From contig DYDT01000127.1 in assembly GCA_020404485.1 (NCBI GenBank), positions 1 to 5,930 of the forward strand: 5,930 nt of DNA. The letters run 5' to 3'. This document shows positions 1 through 5,908 of the stretch, piece after piece. Each line of letters opens with the position of its first letter. Position 1 is the first letter of the stretch. The notes under the pieces were generated by a model, which had not been told where the DNA came from, did no database searches, and worked only from the letters and a program-made list of their open reading frames with translations. Made by a program: the position numbers and the translations under genes. Source of the DNA: Rickettsia endosymbiont of Diachasma alloeum. Lineage in GTDB: Bacteria; Pseudomonadota; Alphaproteobacteria; Rickettsiales; Rickettsiaceae.

Positions 1-115
1 CTCTATAACTTAATGAAAATCTACACTTCATATACACAAATAACATTATTATTTCAGGTGATGAACAAAATCCTTTAAAATGCTTCAAAAGTGTCGGGGA
101 TATCTGGAATGGCAT
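1..115 (-). CDS. IS6-family transposase, N-terminal part (continues beyond the window)
   Basis: The frame opens at ATG 115-113 and stays open for 38 codons to the window edge. From residue 11 it reads KHFKGFCSSPEII and then ends ...FSLSYR. This aligns without gaps to the opening of IS26-type transposases (FKG, then xxII, a Val, a Cys and the SYR motif at the same spacing). In this family the segment precedes the helix-turn-helix and the DDE catalytic core, neither of which is in view. An in-frame stop lies 15 bp upstream of this ATG (TAA at 130-128), so the start is nearly fixed, although no good Shine-Dalgarno sequence is visible. Whether the full gene is intact or a remnant cannot be told from here. 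Confidence 0.65.
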   Translation of the reverse strand, partial: MPFQISPTLLKHFKGFCSSPEIIMLFVYMKCRFSLSYR

Positions 116-179
116 ACTGCTAATTTTTTAGTCCCGTATAACACATATCATAATACTTAGCAATAGATGCAACAGAACC
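1..179 (-). mobile_element. IS6-family insertion sequence, partial (transposase-start end)
   Basis: Read on the minus strand, 179-168 is GGTTCTGTTGCA, which matches the terminal inverted repeat typical of IS6/IS26/IS431-type elements. A reading frame resembling the IS6 transposase N-terminus opens 64 bp inside this end, about the usual distance in the family. The element runs off the left edge, so its other inverted repeat, its length and its integrity cannot be seen. IS6 elements normally make an 8-bp target duplication; the candidate copy on this side is 180-187 (GAAACAGC), which cannot be checked without the far end. The call rests on two independent signals, the terminal repeat and the protein. 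Confidence 0.72.
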
Positions 180-270
180 GAAACAGCAACGTTGATGTCG
201 TTAGTGAGGTTTTCTTATATTACCCCTTGGAGAAATAATATAAAAAATTAGTAAATTATTGAGTGTATTG

Positions 271-345
271 TGGTGCTACTAGGGGGAATTGAACCCCCAA
301 CCTCTTCATTACCAATGAAGTGCTCTACCCCTGAGCTATAGTAGC
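271..345 (-). tRNA. tRNA-Thr (anticodon GGT)
   Basis: The minus strand folds into a complete cloverleaf. The acceptor stem GCTACTA (345-339) pairs fully with TAGTAGC (281-275). The D arm is GCTC/GAGC. The anticodon stem is CTTCA/TGAAG around loop TTGGTAA, giving anticodon GGT (complement of 311-313), which reads Thr codon ACC (and ACU by wobble). The T arm is GGGGG-TTCAATT-CCCCC. The discriminator is A (274), and the 3' CCA is encoded (271-273). All stems are perfectly paired, so the gene looks functional. It stands alone, about 90 bp from the end of an insertion sequence. Confidence 0.97.
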
Positions 346-347
346 AT

Positions 348-371
348 AGAGTTTTATTTCAAACTCTTTTT
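348..371. other. 7-bp hairpin with T tract next to the tRNA 5' end
   Basis: AGAGTTT (348-354) and AAACTCT (361-367) form a perfect 7-bp stem with a 6-nt loop, followed on the plus strand by a T run ending at 371. In the plus direction this has the form of a weak intrinsic terminator, but no plus-strand gene ends here. In the minus direction it lies immediately upstream of the mature tRNA-Thr 5' end and would be part of the tRNA precursor leader if transcription starts further right. Its role is undecided. Confidence 0.4.
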
Positions 372-411
372 GCCATATACTTGCCATTAAATCAAGAAGA
401 ATTTTGGAATT

Positions 412-555
412 TGTTAGATTATTCCACTATTATCAGAAGCTTCACCACACATATCAGCCTCTTTAGAAAATACAGAATTCTTCAAAGTGAAGAGCAGCAT
501 CTTCTGAATTTTTAATGTCAAGATAGCCTAGTAAAAGATTATTTAGCCAATATTT
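412..555 (-). pseudogene. possible decayed coding remnant in the gap downstream of the proP-like gene
   Basis: The gap between the tRNA and the proP-like gene (346-574, 229 bp) has no intact gene. On the minus strand one frame reads KYWLNNLLLGYLDIKNSEDA and continues to a stop at 465-463. A second, shifted frame continues VFSKEADMCGEASDNSGII to a stop at 414-412. The two pieces look protein-like in composition and could be halves of one frameshifted gene. The second frame could also start at ATG 500-498 as a 28-residue peptide. I recognise no family, and the fragments are short enough to be chance, so this is a weak call. Confidence 0.22.
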
Positions 556-574
556 TCAAAAAAAGCAAGTATAT

Positions 575-1819
575 TTAGGTACGGTTTTTATAAAAGAATA
601 ATGCTATCAATGCAAGGATGCAGCTTAAAATGATATAATAAACTGCAGAAGTAACTTGACCCGTTTTTTGCACTAGATACTCAAAAACAAGTGGAGTAGT
701 ACCACCAAAAAGAGTTGTAGCGGTGTTATATGAAAGCGAGAGTGCGGTATTGCGTATTTCAGTAGGATAAAATTCTGCTTGCACAGCTGGTTCAGGACCG
801 ATATAGCTAGCAGCAAGCACTGCAAGTATAAATTGTGAAATAATTACGCCGGTGAAATTACCTGTTTCAAAATTATTAAGTAAAAACGGAGTTGCTATAA
901 TAATCACTATAAGGTTAATTACAAAAATTTTCCTGCGACCTATAACATCGGATAAATAACCGCTGAGTAATGTTACAGCTATCATAATCACGTAACATAC
1001 GCTAGCTAAGCTATTTACTTCATTTTCGGTAAAGTTGCGACTGATTTTTAAAAATGACACTAGATAAATTGCATGCAAATAGAATATTATCGAACCTGGA
1101 GCATTGATAAAAATCGAAATTAATATATCAAACCAGTGCTTAGTAATAACTTTTTTTAGCGGCGAATTCTGTATCTTTTTCTGTTCTTTTAAATTTTTAA
1201 AATTCGGCGTTTCATGCATATGGTTTTTAATGTAAAACGCTGCAAAAAGGATAAAGAAACCGAGTAAAAAAGGTATCCTCCAGCCGAAACTATCAAACTG
1301 TTCAGCGTTTAAGATATTCTTAACGATATAAGAAACAAAAGAGCCAAGCAATAAACCAGCACATATACTAGACATTGAAATACTGCCAGTAAAGCCTCGA
1401 TGCTTTGGATGAGTATGCTCAATAACAAATGAGATAGAACCGGTTAAAGCTCCGCCCATTGACAGCCCTTGTAAGATTCTCACAACAATCATTGATATAG
1501 TAGCTGTTATACCGATAGTATGGTAGGTTGGTAATATTCCGATTAATACAGTTGGGGCAGACATGCAGAATAAAGCACCAGTTAAGGCTGCTTTTCTGCC
1601 AAATTTGTCACCAATAACACCAAAAAATATACCTCCTAGTGGTCTTGCCAAATACCCTATAGCAAAGACTAAAAAAGCCTGCAATAAAGAAGTATTAGCA
1701 TCGTCATTCGGGAAAAACTTAGTTCCGATTATCGGTGCAAAATAACCGAATAGTACGTAATCATACCACTCAAAAGTGTTGGCTATGCCGCTTGAAAATA
1801 CTATTTTTCTTCGATTCAT
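575..1819 (-). CDS. proP: MFS metabolite:H+ symporter, ProP-like (proline/betaine transporter family)
   Basis: This 414-residue protein is an inner-membrane carrier of the major facilitator superfamily, metabolite:H+ symporter group (the ProP/KgtP/ShiA type), with about 12 membrane segments. Visible marks are [14 protein letters not shown] (16-29), the MFS loop motif [10 protein letters not shown] (67-76) and its second-half copy [11 protein letters not shown] (287-297), RGFTGS (141-146), [10 protein letters not shown] (178-187), and [15 protein letters not shown] (351-365), which corresponds to the family FPT..R..G....YN motif. Length fits the family, which is usually slightly over 400 residues. 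Rickettsia carry several proP paralogues, and the true substrate (betaine, proline or another host osmolyte or acid) cannot be read from sequence. The ATG at 1819-1817 is forced by an in-frame stop 12 bp upstream. Only a weak GAG (1830-1828) could act as a ribosome site. The start lies inside the 3' end of sam, so the pair is probably co-transcribed and translationally coupled. Confidence 0.9.
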   Translation of the reverse strand: MNRRKIVFSSGIANTFEWYDYVLFGYFAPIIGTKFFPNDDANTSLLQAFLVFAIGYLARPLGGIFFGVIGDKFGRKAALTGALFCMSAPTVLIGILPTYHTIGITATISMIVVRILQGLSMGGALTGSISFVIEHTHPKHRGFTGSISMSSICAGLLLGSFVSYIVKNILNAEQFDSFGWRIPFLLGFFILFAAFYIKNHMHETPNFKNLKEQKKIQNSPLKKVITKHWFDILISIFINAPGSIIFYLHAIYLVSFLKISRNFTENEVNSLASVCYVIMIAVTLLSGYLSDVIGRRKIFVINLIVIIIATPFLLNNFETGNFTGVIISQFILAVLAASYIGPEPAVQAEFYPTEIRNTALSLSYNTATTLFGGTTPLVFEYLVQKTGQVTSAVYYIILSCILALIALFFYKNRT

Positions 1820-2687
1820 ATTTTTTGCTCATGGTTTTCTTTTCAGAATATATTATAAATAAAGTTGCTGGAATTATGATGACCGCCCCATGCAATGTAC
1901 TTTTGTCTGGAAACTCGTTAAATATGAAGTATGCTGCTATTGCCGAGATAACAAGCTCTAAATACCTGTAAGGAGCAGTGGCGGTAGCATCTACCATAGA
2001 AAAAGCTTTAAGTAGCAAAAATAATATTAAACTCCCACTACTGCCTAAAATAAACAATAACGCTAATTCAAAAAGAGTCGGAGTAAGCCAGTAGTTAGCA
2101 GCAGGTATCGATACCACAGCAGTTACTATTGCTGAATAAAATAGCATACTAATCATTGACTCTTTTACCACAAATTTTTTATTTATAATATCAAGCATGG
2201 CAAATGAAATGGCGGCTAAAATAAAATAGAGTATTTCAGGGTTAAAATCTTCAGCATGAGGTTTAAGCGTAATTACTAGTCCAACGAATCCTACTATTGT
2301 TACTACCCATCTTTGCCAAATGATATTTTCATTGAGAAAAAATACGGCAAGTATTAAAGTAAATAACGGAATAGAAAAGCTTATAACTGTTGCAGTAGTA
2401 ACAGGGGCAATACTTAAGCCGTAAGTCCATGAAGTCATACCGAAAAACAATAATAATCCTCTTAGAATGTGAACAAAAGGACGACTTGTTTTTAAGGTAT
2501 TTTTACCATAATAAACAACGAAAGGTAATAAAACTATGCTACTGAAAAAAAAACGAAAAAAAGCTACTTCAAAGCTATGTAATCTAGTTCCTAAATATTT
2601 AGACATTACATCGTTAGCACTACTACTTACTAGACTAAGTAAGAACCAACCTATACCTATTGAATATGTTTTTAATGCATCATTCAT
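1770..2687 (-). CDS. sam: S-adenosylmethionine uptake transporter (DMT/EamA family)
   Basis: This 305-residue inner-membrane protein of the drug/metabolite transporter superfamily has two EamA repeats (about 12-140 and 152-281) and about ten hydrophobic segments. The N-terminal half ([20 protein letters not shown] at 31-50, [15 protein letters not shown] at 90-104, [10 protein letters not shown] at 118-127) and the segment [17 protein letters not shown] (233-249) agree closely with my memory of the R. prowazekii Sam protein, which was shown experimentally to import S-adenosylmethionine. Rickettsia depend on host SAM because their own SAM synthetase gene is degraded or absent. The start ATG has a clear GGAG (2698-2695) at 7-nt spacing. 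The charged C-terminal tail after about residue 282 runs 50 bp into the next gene and seems slightly longer than the roughly 294 residues I recall for the R. prowazekii protein. Confidence 0.88.
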   Translation of the reverse strand: MNDALKTYSIGIGWFLLSLVSSSANDVMSKYLGTRLHSFEVAFFRFFFSSIVLLPFVVYYGKNTLKTSRPFVHILRGLLLFFGMTSWTYGLSIAPVTTATVISFSIPLFTLILAVFFLNENIIWQRWVVTIVGFVGLVITLKPHAEDFNPEILYFILAAISFAMLDIINKKFVVKESMISMLFYSAIVTAVVSIPAANYWLTPTLFELALLFILGSSGSLILFLLLKAFSMVDATATAPYRYLELVISAIAAYFIFNEFPDKSTLHGAVIIIPATLFIIYSEKKTMSKKYESKKNSIFKRHSQHF

Positions 2688-2717
2688 TAATATACTCCAG
2701 TAATTTCTATAATTTTA

Positions 2718-2745
2718 TTTATAATTTCTTGACTTTTAATATGAA
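2718..2745 (-). promoter_or_regulatory. candidate sigma70 promoter for sam-proP
   Basis: On the minus strand, TTCATA (2745-2740) and TATAAA (2723-2718) are separated by 16 nt. They lie 30 nt upstream of the sam start codon and just ahead of its GGAG ribosome site. The region is so AT-rich that -10-like hexamers are common by chance, so the placement is tentative. Confidence 0.35.
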
Positions 2746-2758
2746 AAAATCTTATCTT
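2729..2758 (+). promoter_or_regulatory. alternative upstream promoter for the OmpW-like gene
   Basis: TTGACT (2729-2734) is the best -35 match in this divergent gap and is followed after 18 nt by TATCTT (2753-2758), a -10 with two mismatches. It overlaps the candidate promoter of the opposite operon, so the two could compete. If used, it would give a leader of about 75 nt containing the hairpin at 2753-2770. Confidence 0.35.
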
Positions 2759-2770
2759 CTAAAAAAGATA
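2753..2770. repeat. small palindrome in the divergent sam/ompW intergenic region
   Basis: TATCTT (2753-2758) and AAGATA (2765-2770) form a perfect 6-bp inverted repeat around CTAAAA. It sits midway between the two divergent transcription units, overlapping a possible -10 element. It could be a regulator-binding site or a leader hairpin; in DNA this AT-rich it may also be chance. Confidence 0.25.
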
Positions 2771-2796
2771 AATACATAACGATGAAAAGCTTATGT

Positions 2797-2807
2797 TATA
2801 ATATAAT
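2797..2807 (+). promoter_or_regulatory. -10 region of the OmpW-like gene
   Basis: Two overlapping consensus -10 hexamers TATAAT occur at 2797-2802 and 2802-2807, about 35-45 nt before the start codon. No good -35 hexamer lies at the matching distance. The start codon at 2841 is served by AAGGA (2828-2832) at 8-nt spacing, a clear ribosome binding site. Confidence 0.45.
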
Positions 2808-2840
2808 AATGAATTTTAAGCAAGTATAAGGATTGTAACT

Positions 2841-3578
2841 ATGATAAAAATGTCTAAAAGGTTAGGAGTAATTTTGTTTGTATCATGCATAAGCATTAAT
2901 AGCTTTGCTAAAAGCATGGAAGCTGATGTGAATGCTGTACCGGAGTATAACTATGATGATGTTCCATATTATGAAAATGAAGGAAGTTTACTCGTTAAAG
3001 TGCGTCTAAACGGAGTTTTTGCACATGCTAAGCAGAAAAACTTACCTGCTCCTACAGTTCCTCAGCCTCTTCCAATAGGTGAGTTTGTAAAAAATGGTTA
3101 TGGTGGTGATATATCTACTACTATATTCTTCAACAATTATTTTGCTACTGAATTATCTTTAGGTTTTAATGTGTTACGTACTAAAAATTCAGTGCTTAGT
3201 AATGTATCTTACAACTATGGCGTTGGAGCAACACCTGGTAAAAGCAAGCCTCTATATATGATCCCAGCAACTATTACCGGACAATTTCATGTAGCACCTT
3301 TTGGTGGCATTAGACCTTATGTAGGCTTAGGTTATCATGGTGCATATATGATCACTCAATCTAGCGGTATTAAGATAAGAAACGGAAACGGTTTTGTAGG
3401 ACAAATAGGTCTGGATTTTTATGCTAAAGATGATACAGTAATAAATTTAGATATAAAACAATATTATTTAAATCCTAAAATTGTATACAAGCCAAGTTTA
3501 GTAGGAAATCAAAATATTACCTCTAGAACTAAGCTTAATCCTTTAGTAGTTTCTATAGGTATAGGATTTAGTTTTTAA
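2841..3578 (+). CDS. OmpW-family outer membrane beta-barrel protein
   Basis: This 245-residue protein has an N-terminal signal peptide: basic MIKMSKR, a hydrophobic core, and SFA before a likely cleavage after Ala23. The mature part alternates polar and hydrophobic residues as in a small outer-membrane barrel. [14 protein letters not shown]...[15 protein letters not shown] (140-170) corresponds to the OmpW stretch 'lPPTltaQYhF...fRPYvGaGvNYt'. The end ([10 protein letters not shown], then [14 protein letters not shown]) matches the last strands of OmpW and finishes on the terminal Phe expected for BAM-dependent assembly. Length is a little above the usual 210-230. OmpW barrels are small channels for hydrophobic compounds in other bacteria; the role in Rickettsia is not established. 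A Pro-rich loop (69-78) is a likely exposed region. The start is supported by AAGGA 8 nt upstream. An OmpA-like barrel is the main alternative. Confidence 0.8.
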   Translation: MIKMSKRLGVILFVSCISINSFAKSMEADVNAVPEYNYDDVPYYENEGSLLVKVRLNGVFAHAKQKNLPAPTVPQPLPIGEFVKNGYGGDISTTIFFNNYFATELSLGFNVLRTKNSVLSNVSYNYGVGATPGKSKPLYMIPATITGQFHVAPFGGIRPYVGLGYHGAYMITQSSGIKIRNGNGFVGQIGLDFYAKDDTVINLDIKQYYLNPKIVYKPSLVGNQNITSRTKLNPLVVSIGIGFSF

Positions 3579-3585
3579 TTTTAAG

Positions 3586-3664
3586 TGTCATACCGCGGCT
3601 TGACCGCGGTATCTCAGGATACAGACTGTGATACAAGATACCACGATCAAGCTGCGATACGACA
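3586..3664. repeat. 79-bp imperfect inverted-repeat element (Rickettsia palindromic/intergenic repeat type)
   Basis: The 29-bp arm at 3586-3614 (beginning TGTCATACCGCGGCTTGACC) matches the reverse complement of 3636-3664 at 24 of 29 positions, with a 21-bp centre at 3615-3635. The left arm contains its own perfect hairpin: ATACCGCGG (3590-3598), loop CTTGA, CCGCGGTAT (3604-3612). It is markedly more GC-rich than its surroundings. Dispersed repeats with the core 'TGTCATaCCGnGGCTTGACCnCGGTATC' are common between Rickettsia genes. The strong hairpin directly after the OmpW-like stop codon has no T tract, so it is not a standard intrinsic terminator, although it may stabilise that mRNA's 3' end. 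The right arm carries most of the mismatches and is decaying. Confidence 0.75.
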
Positions 3665-3688
3665 ACATGCTTTACGCAAACATATAAA
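3660..3688 (+). promoter_or_regulatory. possible pntB promoter at the repeat's right edge
   Basis: TATAAA (3683-3688) lies 17 nt after CGACAA (3660-3665), a poor -35 formed by the end of the inverted-repeat element. It would start transcription only about 10 nt before the pntB ATG at 3705, giving an almost leaderless mRNA, in keeping with the lack of a Shine-Dalgarno sequence there. Read-through from the OmpW-like gene is the alternative. Confidence 0.22.
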
Positions 3689-3704
3689 TAAAACACATTC
3701 ACTC

Positions 3705-5102
3705 ATGTCTCTGCAAGTTATCCAATTATTATATCTCGTAGCTGCTATTTGCTTTATTCTATCGCTCAAGTTTTTGTCATCACAAAAACAAGCACGTTTA
3801 GGCAGTACTATAGGTATTTTAGGGATGACAATAGCAGTCGGTGTTACTTTCTTTCTGCCTAATTTTGCCCATAAGTTACCCATTATAGCTACTATATTAG
3901 TTAGTGGTATAATAGGCGGGGTAATTGCTCTTAAAATTTCTATGACGGCAATGCCGCAATTAGTTGCAGGCTTTCACTCATTTGTTGGTCTTGCTGCGGT
4001 ATTTGTAGCCTATGCTACTGTACTTGCTCCTGAAAATTTTGCTATAAGTATTGCAGGAAGCTTGCCTACTAGTTCTTTGATAGAGATATCATTAGGTGTA
4101 TCTATAGGTGCTTTAACTTTTAGCGGTTCTATTATTGCTTTTTTAAAGCTACAAGGCTTAATGAAAAGCAGCCCATTAAAATTTTATGGTCAGCAATATG
4201 TATGTTTACTGACAACAATATTATTAGTCGTATTAATAGTGTTATTTATTCGATCAGAAAATATATTTCTATTTAATCTGATAATATTACTATCCTTACT
4301 AATTGGGGTACTACTTATAATACCGGTAGGTGGTGCTGATATGCCAGTAATAGTGTCGATGCTAAATTCTTATTCAGGTTTTGCAGCTGCTGGCATTGGT
4401 TTTACCCTTAGTAATAGCTTGCTGATTATTACTGGTGCATTGGTTGGTAGTAGTGGTGCTATACTTAGCTATATAATGTGTAAGGCAATGAATCGTTCCT
4501 TAATCAAAGTTATTTTTGGTGCATTTTTACCAGCTCCTAGTGGTACTAGTAAAAATATAGATGATGATAAGGTAGTAAAAGCAAGCTGTCCTGAAGATGC
4601 AGCAAATTTATTGCGTAGTGCATCATCTGTTATAATTGTTCCAGGTTATGGTATGGCAGTAGCTCAGTCTCAGCATATTATAAAAGAAATGGTTGATATA
4701 TTAGAAGGGTTAGACATTAACGTACGTTTTGCTGTCCATCCGGTAGCAGGCAGAATGCCTGGACATATGAATGTGTTACTTGCTGAAGCTAATATTGATT
4801 ATGAGAAAGTTTTAGAACTTGAAGAAATCAACAGAGATTTTGCTACTACCGATATAGTTTTAGTTATTGGAGCAAATGACGTAACTAACCCAGCTGCTAA
4901 AAATGATCCAGATAGCCCAATTTATGGTATGCCTGTTCTAGATGTCGAAAAAGCTCGCAGTGTTTTGTTCATTAAACGCTCTATGGCTTCAGGATATGCT
5001 GGTATAGAAAACGAGCTATTCTATCACAACAATACCTTTATGTTATTTGGTGATGCTAAAAAAGTAGTTGAAGAGATTGTCAAGTTTCTAAATGAAGATT
5101 GA
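3705..5102 (+). CDS. pntB: NAD(P) transhydrogenase, beta subunit
   Basis: This 465-residue inner-membrane subunit of the proton-translocating transhydrogenase reduces NADP+ with NADH at the expense of the proton gradient. It aligns almost end to end with E. coli PntB (462). Residues 1 to about 270 form the membrane domain with HSFVGLAAV (His91, the proton-channel His of E. coli PntB), GGADMPVIVSMLNSYSG (209-225; Asp212 and Asn221 conserved) and GALVGSSGAILSYIMCKAMNRS (244-265). Residues from about 295 form the NADP(H)-binding domain III with VPGYGMAVAQ (312-321), HPVAGRMPGHMNVLLAEA (345-362), VIGANDVTNPAA (387-398), DPDSPIYGMPVL (401-412) and KRSMASGYAG (424-433). The frame is open back to GTG 3585, but those 40 codons run through the repeat element and are unlike PntB; ATG 3705 restores the family N-terminus. 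No Shine-Dalgarno is evident. pntA is not in the window. Confidence 0.96.
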   Translation: MSLQVIQLLYLVAAICFILSLKFLSSQKQARLGSTIGILGMTIAVGVTFFLPNFAHKLPIIATILVSGIIGGVIALKISMTAMPQLVAGFHSFVGLAAVFVAYATVLAPENFAISIAGSLPTSSLIEISLGVSIGALTFSGSIIAFLKLQGLMKSSPLKFYGQQYVCLLTTILLVVLIVLFIRSENIFLFNLIILLSLLIGVLLIIPVGGADMPVIVSMLNSYSGFAAAGIGFTLSNSLLIITGALVGSSGAILSYIMCKAMNRSLIKVIFGAFLPAPSGTSKNIDDDKVVKASCPEDAANLLRSASSVIIVPGYGMAVAQSQHIIKEMVDILEGLDINVRFAVHPVAGRMPGHMNVLLAEANIDYEKVLELEEINRDFATTDIVLVIGANDVTNPAAKNDPDSPIYGMPVLDVEKARSVLFIKRSMASGYAGIENELFYHNNTFMLFGDAKKVVEEIVKFLNED

Positions 5103-5107
5103 CTTAA

Positions 5108-5134
5108 ATAACACCATTTGTTATAACCTTTTTT
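5108..5134 (+). terminator. weak candidate intrinsic terminator after pntB
   Basis: ATAACA (5108-5113) and TGTTAT (5119-5124) form a 6-bp AT-rich stem with a 5-nt loop, then AACC and six T residues (5129-5134). The stem is weak and the T tract is offset by 4 nt, so termination would be partial at best, and trcR may be reached by read-through. Confidence 0.35.
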
Positions 5135-5156
5135 ATTAAGCTAAAAAACAAATATC

Positions 5157-5726
5157 ATGAATTTCCAAAAAATATTACCGCTACTTCCAAAAGCTACGGC
5201 TATGTGGTTAATTGAAAATACCTCATTAACTTTTAAGCAGATTGCTGATTTTTGTGGTATTCATGAACTTGAAATAAAAGGTATGGCAGATGGTGAAGTA
5301 GTACAATCTATTAAAGGTCTTGATCCGATTGCAAATGGTCAGCTAACTCTGGAGGAAATTGATCGTTGTAGCAAAAACCCTAAAAATGTCTTACAAATTT
5401 CTCATAGCCCTGCTTATGAATTGATGAAGAATCAGAAGAAGCAGCGTGCTAAATATACACCAATTGCAAGACGCCAAGATAAACCTGATGCTATATATTG
5501 GTTACTACGTAATTATCCAGATATTCAAGATAATCAAGTAGTTAAGCTTATTGGTACTACTAAAAGTACTATCGATGCTATTAGAACCCGTAGCCATTGG
5601 AATATGAAATCTATTCATCCACGTGACCCTGTATTACTTGGACTTTGTAGTCAAGTAGAACTAAATAAGGTAGTAGCAGTGTTAGAATCCGCATCAAGCC
5701 ACAACAAAGAAACTAAAGAATCTTAA
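5157..5726 (+). CDS. trcR: TrcR-type cell-cycle transcriptional regulator (DUF1013 family)
   Basis: This 189-residue soluble protein belongs to the alphaproteobacterial DUF1013/TrcR family. The hallmark opening LPLLPKATAMWLIENTSLTF (7-26) is followed by a first helix-turn-helix (about 23-48, FKQIADFCGIHELEIKGMAD), then VVQSIKGLDPIANGQLTLEE (48-67). A basic linker leads to YTPIARRQDKPDAIYWLLRN (100-119) and a second helix-turn-helix (about 124-148, containing VVKLIGTTKSTIDAIRTRSHW). The family signature DPVLLGLCSQVELNKVV (157-173) closes the domain before a short polar tail. Family members are annotated as cell-cycle transcriptional regulators, and their targets in Rickettsia are unknown to me. 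The gene begins 54 bp after pntB. ATG 5157 gives the family N-terminus, but no Shine-Dalgarno is visible. Length is normal. Confidence 0.88.
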   Translation: MNFQKILPLLPKATAMWLIENTSLTFKQIADFCGIHELEIKGMADGEVVQSIKGLDPIANGQLTLEEIDRCSKNPKNVLQISHSPAYELMKNQKKQRAKYTPIARRQDKPDAIYWLLRNYPDIQDNQVVKLIGTTKSTIDAIRTRSHWNMKSIHPRDPVLLGLCSQVELNKVVAVLESASSHNKETKES

Positions 5727-5735
5727 GACAAAAAA

Positions 5736-5779
5736 CATCATTGCGAGAAGAAACTGAAAGTTCGGCTAATTAATTGTAG
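5736..5779. repeat. decayed copy of a Rickettsia 'TCATTGCGAG' intergenic repeat
   Basis: Ten bases after the trcR stop, CATCATTGCGAGAAGAAACT begins a stretch ending in GGCTAATTAATTGTAG. The opening matches the 'gTCATTGCGAGgag...' left end of dispersed Rickettsia repeats, whose right end normally reads like 'cgaaGCAATcta'; here that part is degraded. From 5780 to 5866 I see no gene, only AT-rich sequence with a tiny AAGAT/ATCTT palindrome near 5785-5796. Confidence 0.4.
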
Positions 5780-5866
5780 AAGTCAAGATTTGATCTTACA
5801 GTACACTATAAATTTTATATCTGAATATCTGATAAATTATTACTGTCAGAAGAGTATTTAAGATAT

Positions 5867-5908
5867 TCGTATAACTTCGTATAATGTATGCTATACGAAG
5901 TTATTACG
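5867..5908. other. 454 Titanium paired-end linker containing a perfect loxP site (assembly artefact)
   Basis: Positions 5871-5904 are an exact loxP site: 13-bp arms ATAACTTCGTATA (5871-5883) and TATACGAAGTTAT (5892-5904) around the 8-bp spacer ATGTATGC (5884-5891). The flanks TCGT (5867-5870) and TACG (5905-5908) complete, base for base as I recall it, the 42-bp linker circularised by Cre in 454 GS FLX Titanium paired-end libraries. loxP is native to phage P1 and is not expected in Rickettsia. The simplest reading is an untrimmed library linker built into the contig. Confidence 0.92.

Noticed and set aside
3..132. Plus-strand open stretch reading ...ISGDEQNPLKCFKSVGD...
   Set aside because: It is antisense to the IS6 transposase start; the minus-strand reading has family similarity and a matching terminal repeat.
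1563..1745. Plus-strand 60-codon frame
   Set aside because: It lies wholly antisense within the proP-like gene and has no recognisable domain.
1735..1971. Plus-strand 78-codon frame
   Set aside because: It is antisense to the proP/sam junction. Its composition mirrors the opposite-strand membrane proteins.
3590..3612. Perfect 9-bp hairpin after the OmpW-like gene as an intrinsic terminator
   Set aside because: No T tract follows (ATCTCAGG comes next), and the hairpin is part of a dispersed repeat.
3586..3664. CRISPR-like repeat
   Set aside because: There is only one inverted pair, with no regularly spaced direct repeats and no cas genes.
3647..3883. Minus-strand 78-codon frame
   Set aside because: It is antisense to pntB and the repeat arm. 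pntB is unambiguous here.
5871..5904. loxP as a natural recombination site or phage P1 remnant
   Set aside because: The extra flanking bases complete a known sequencing linker, and nothing around it resembles P1, Cre or a vector cassette.
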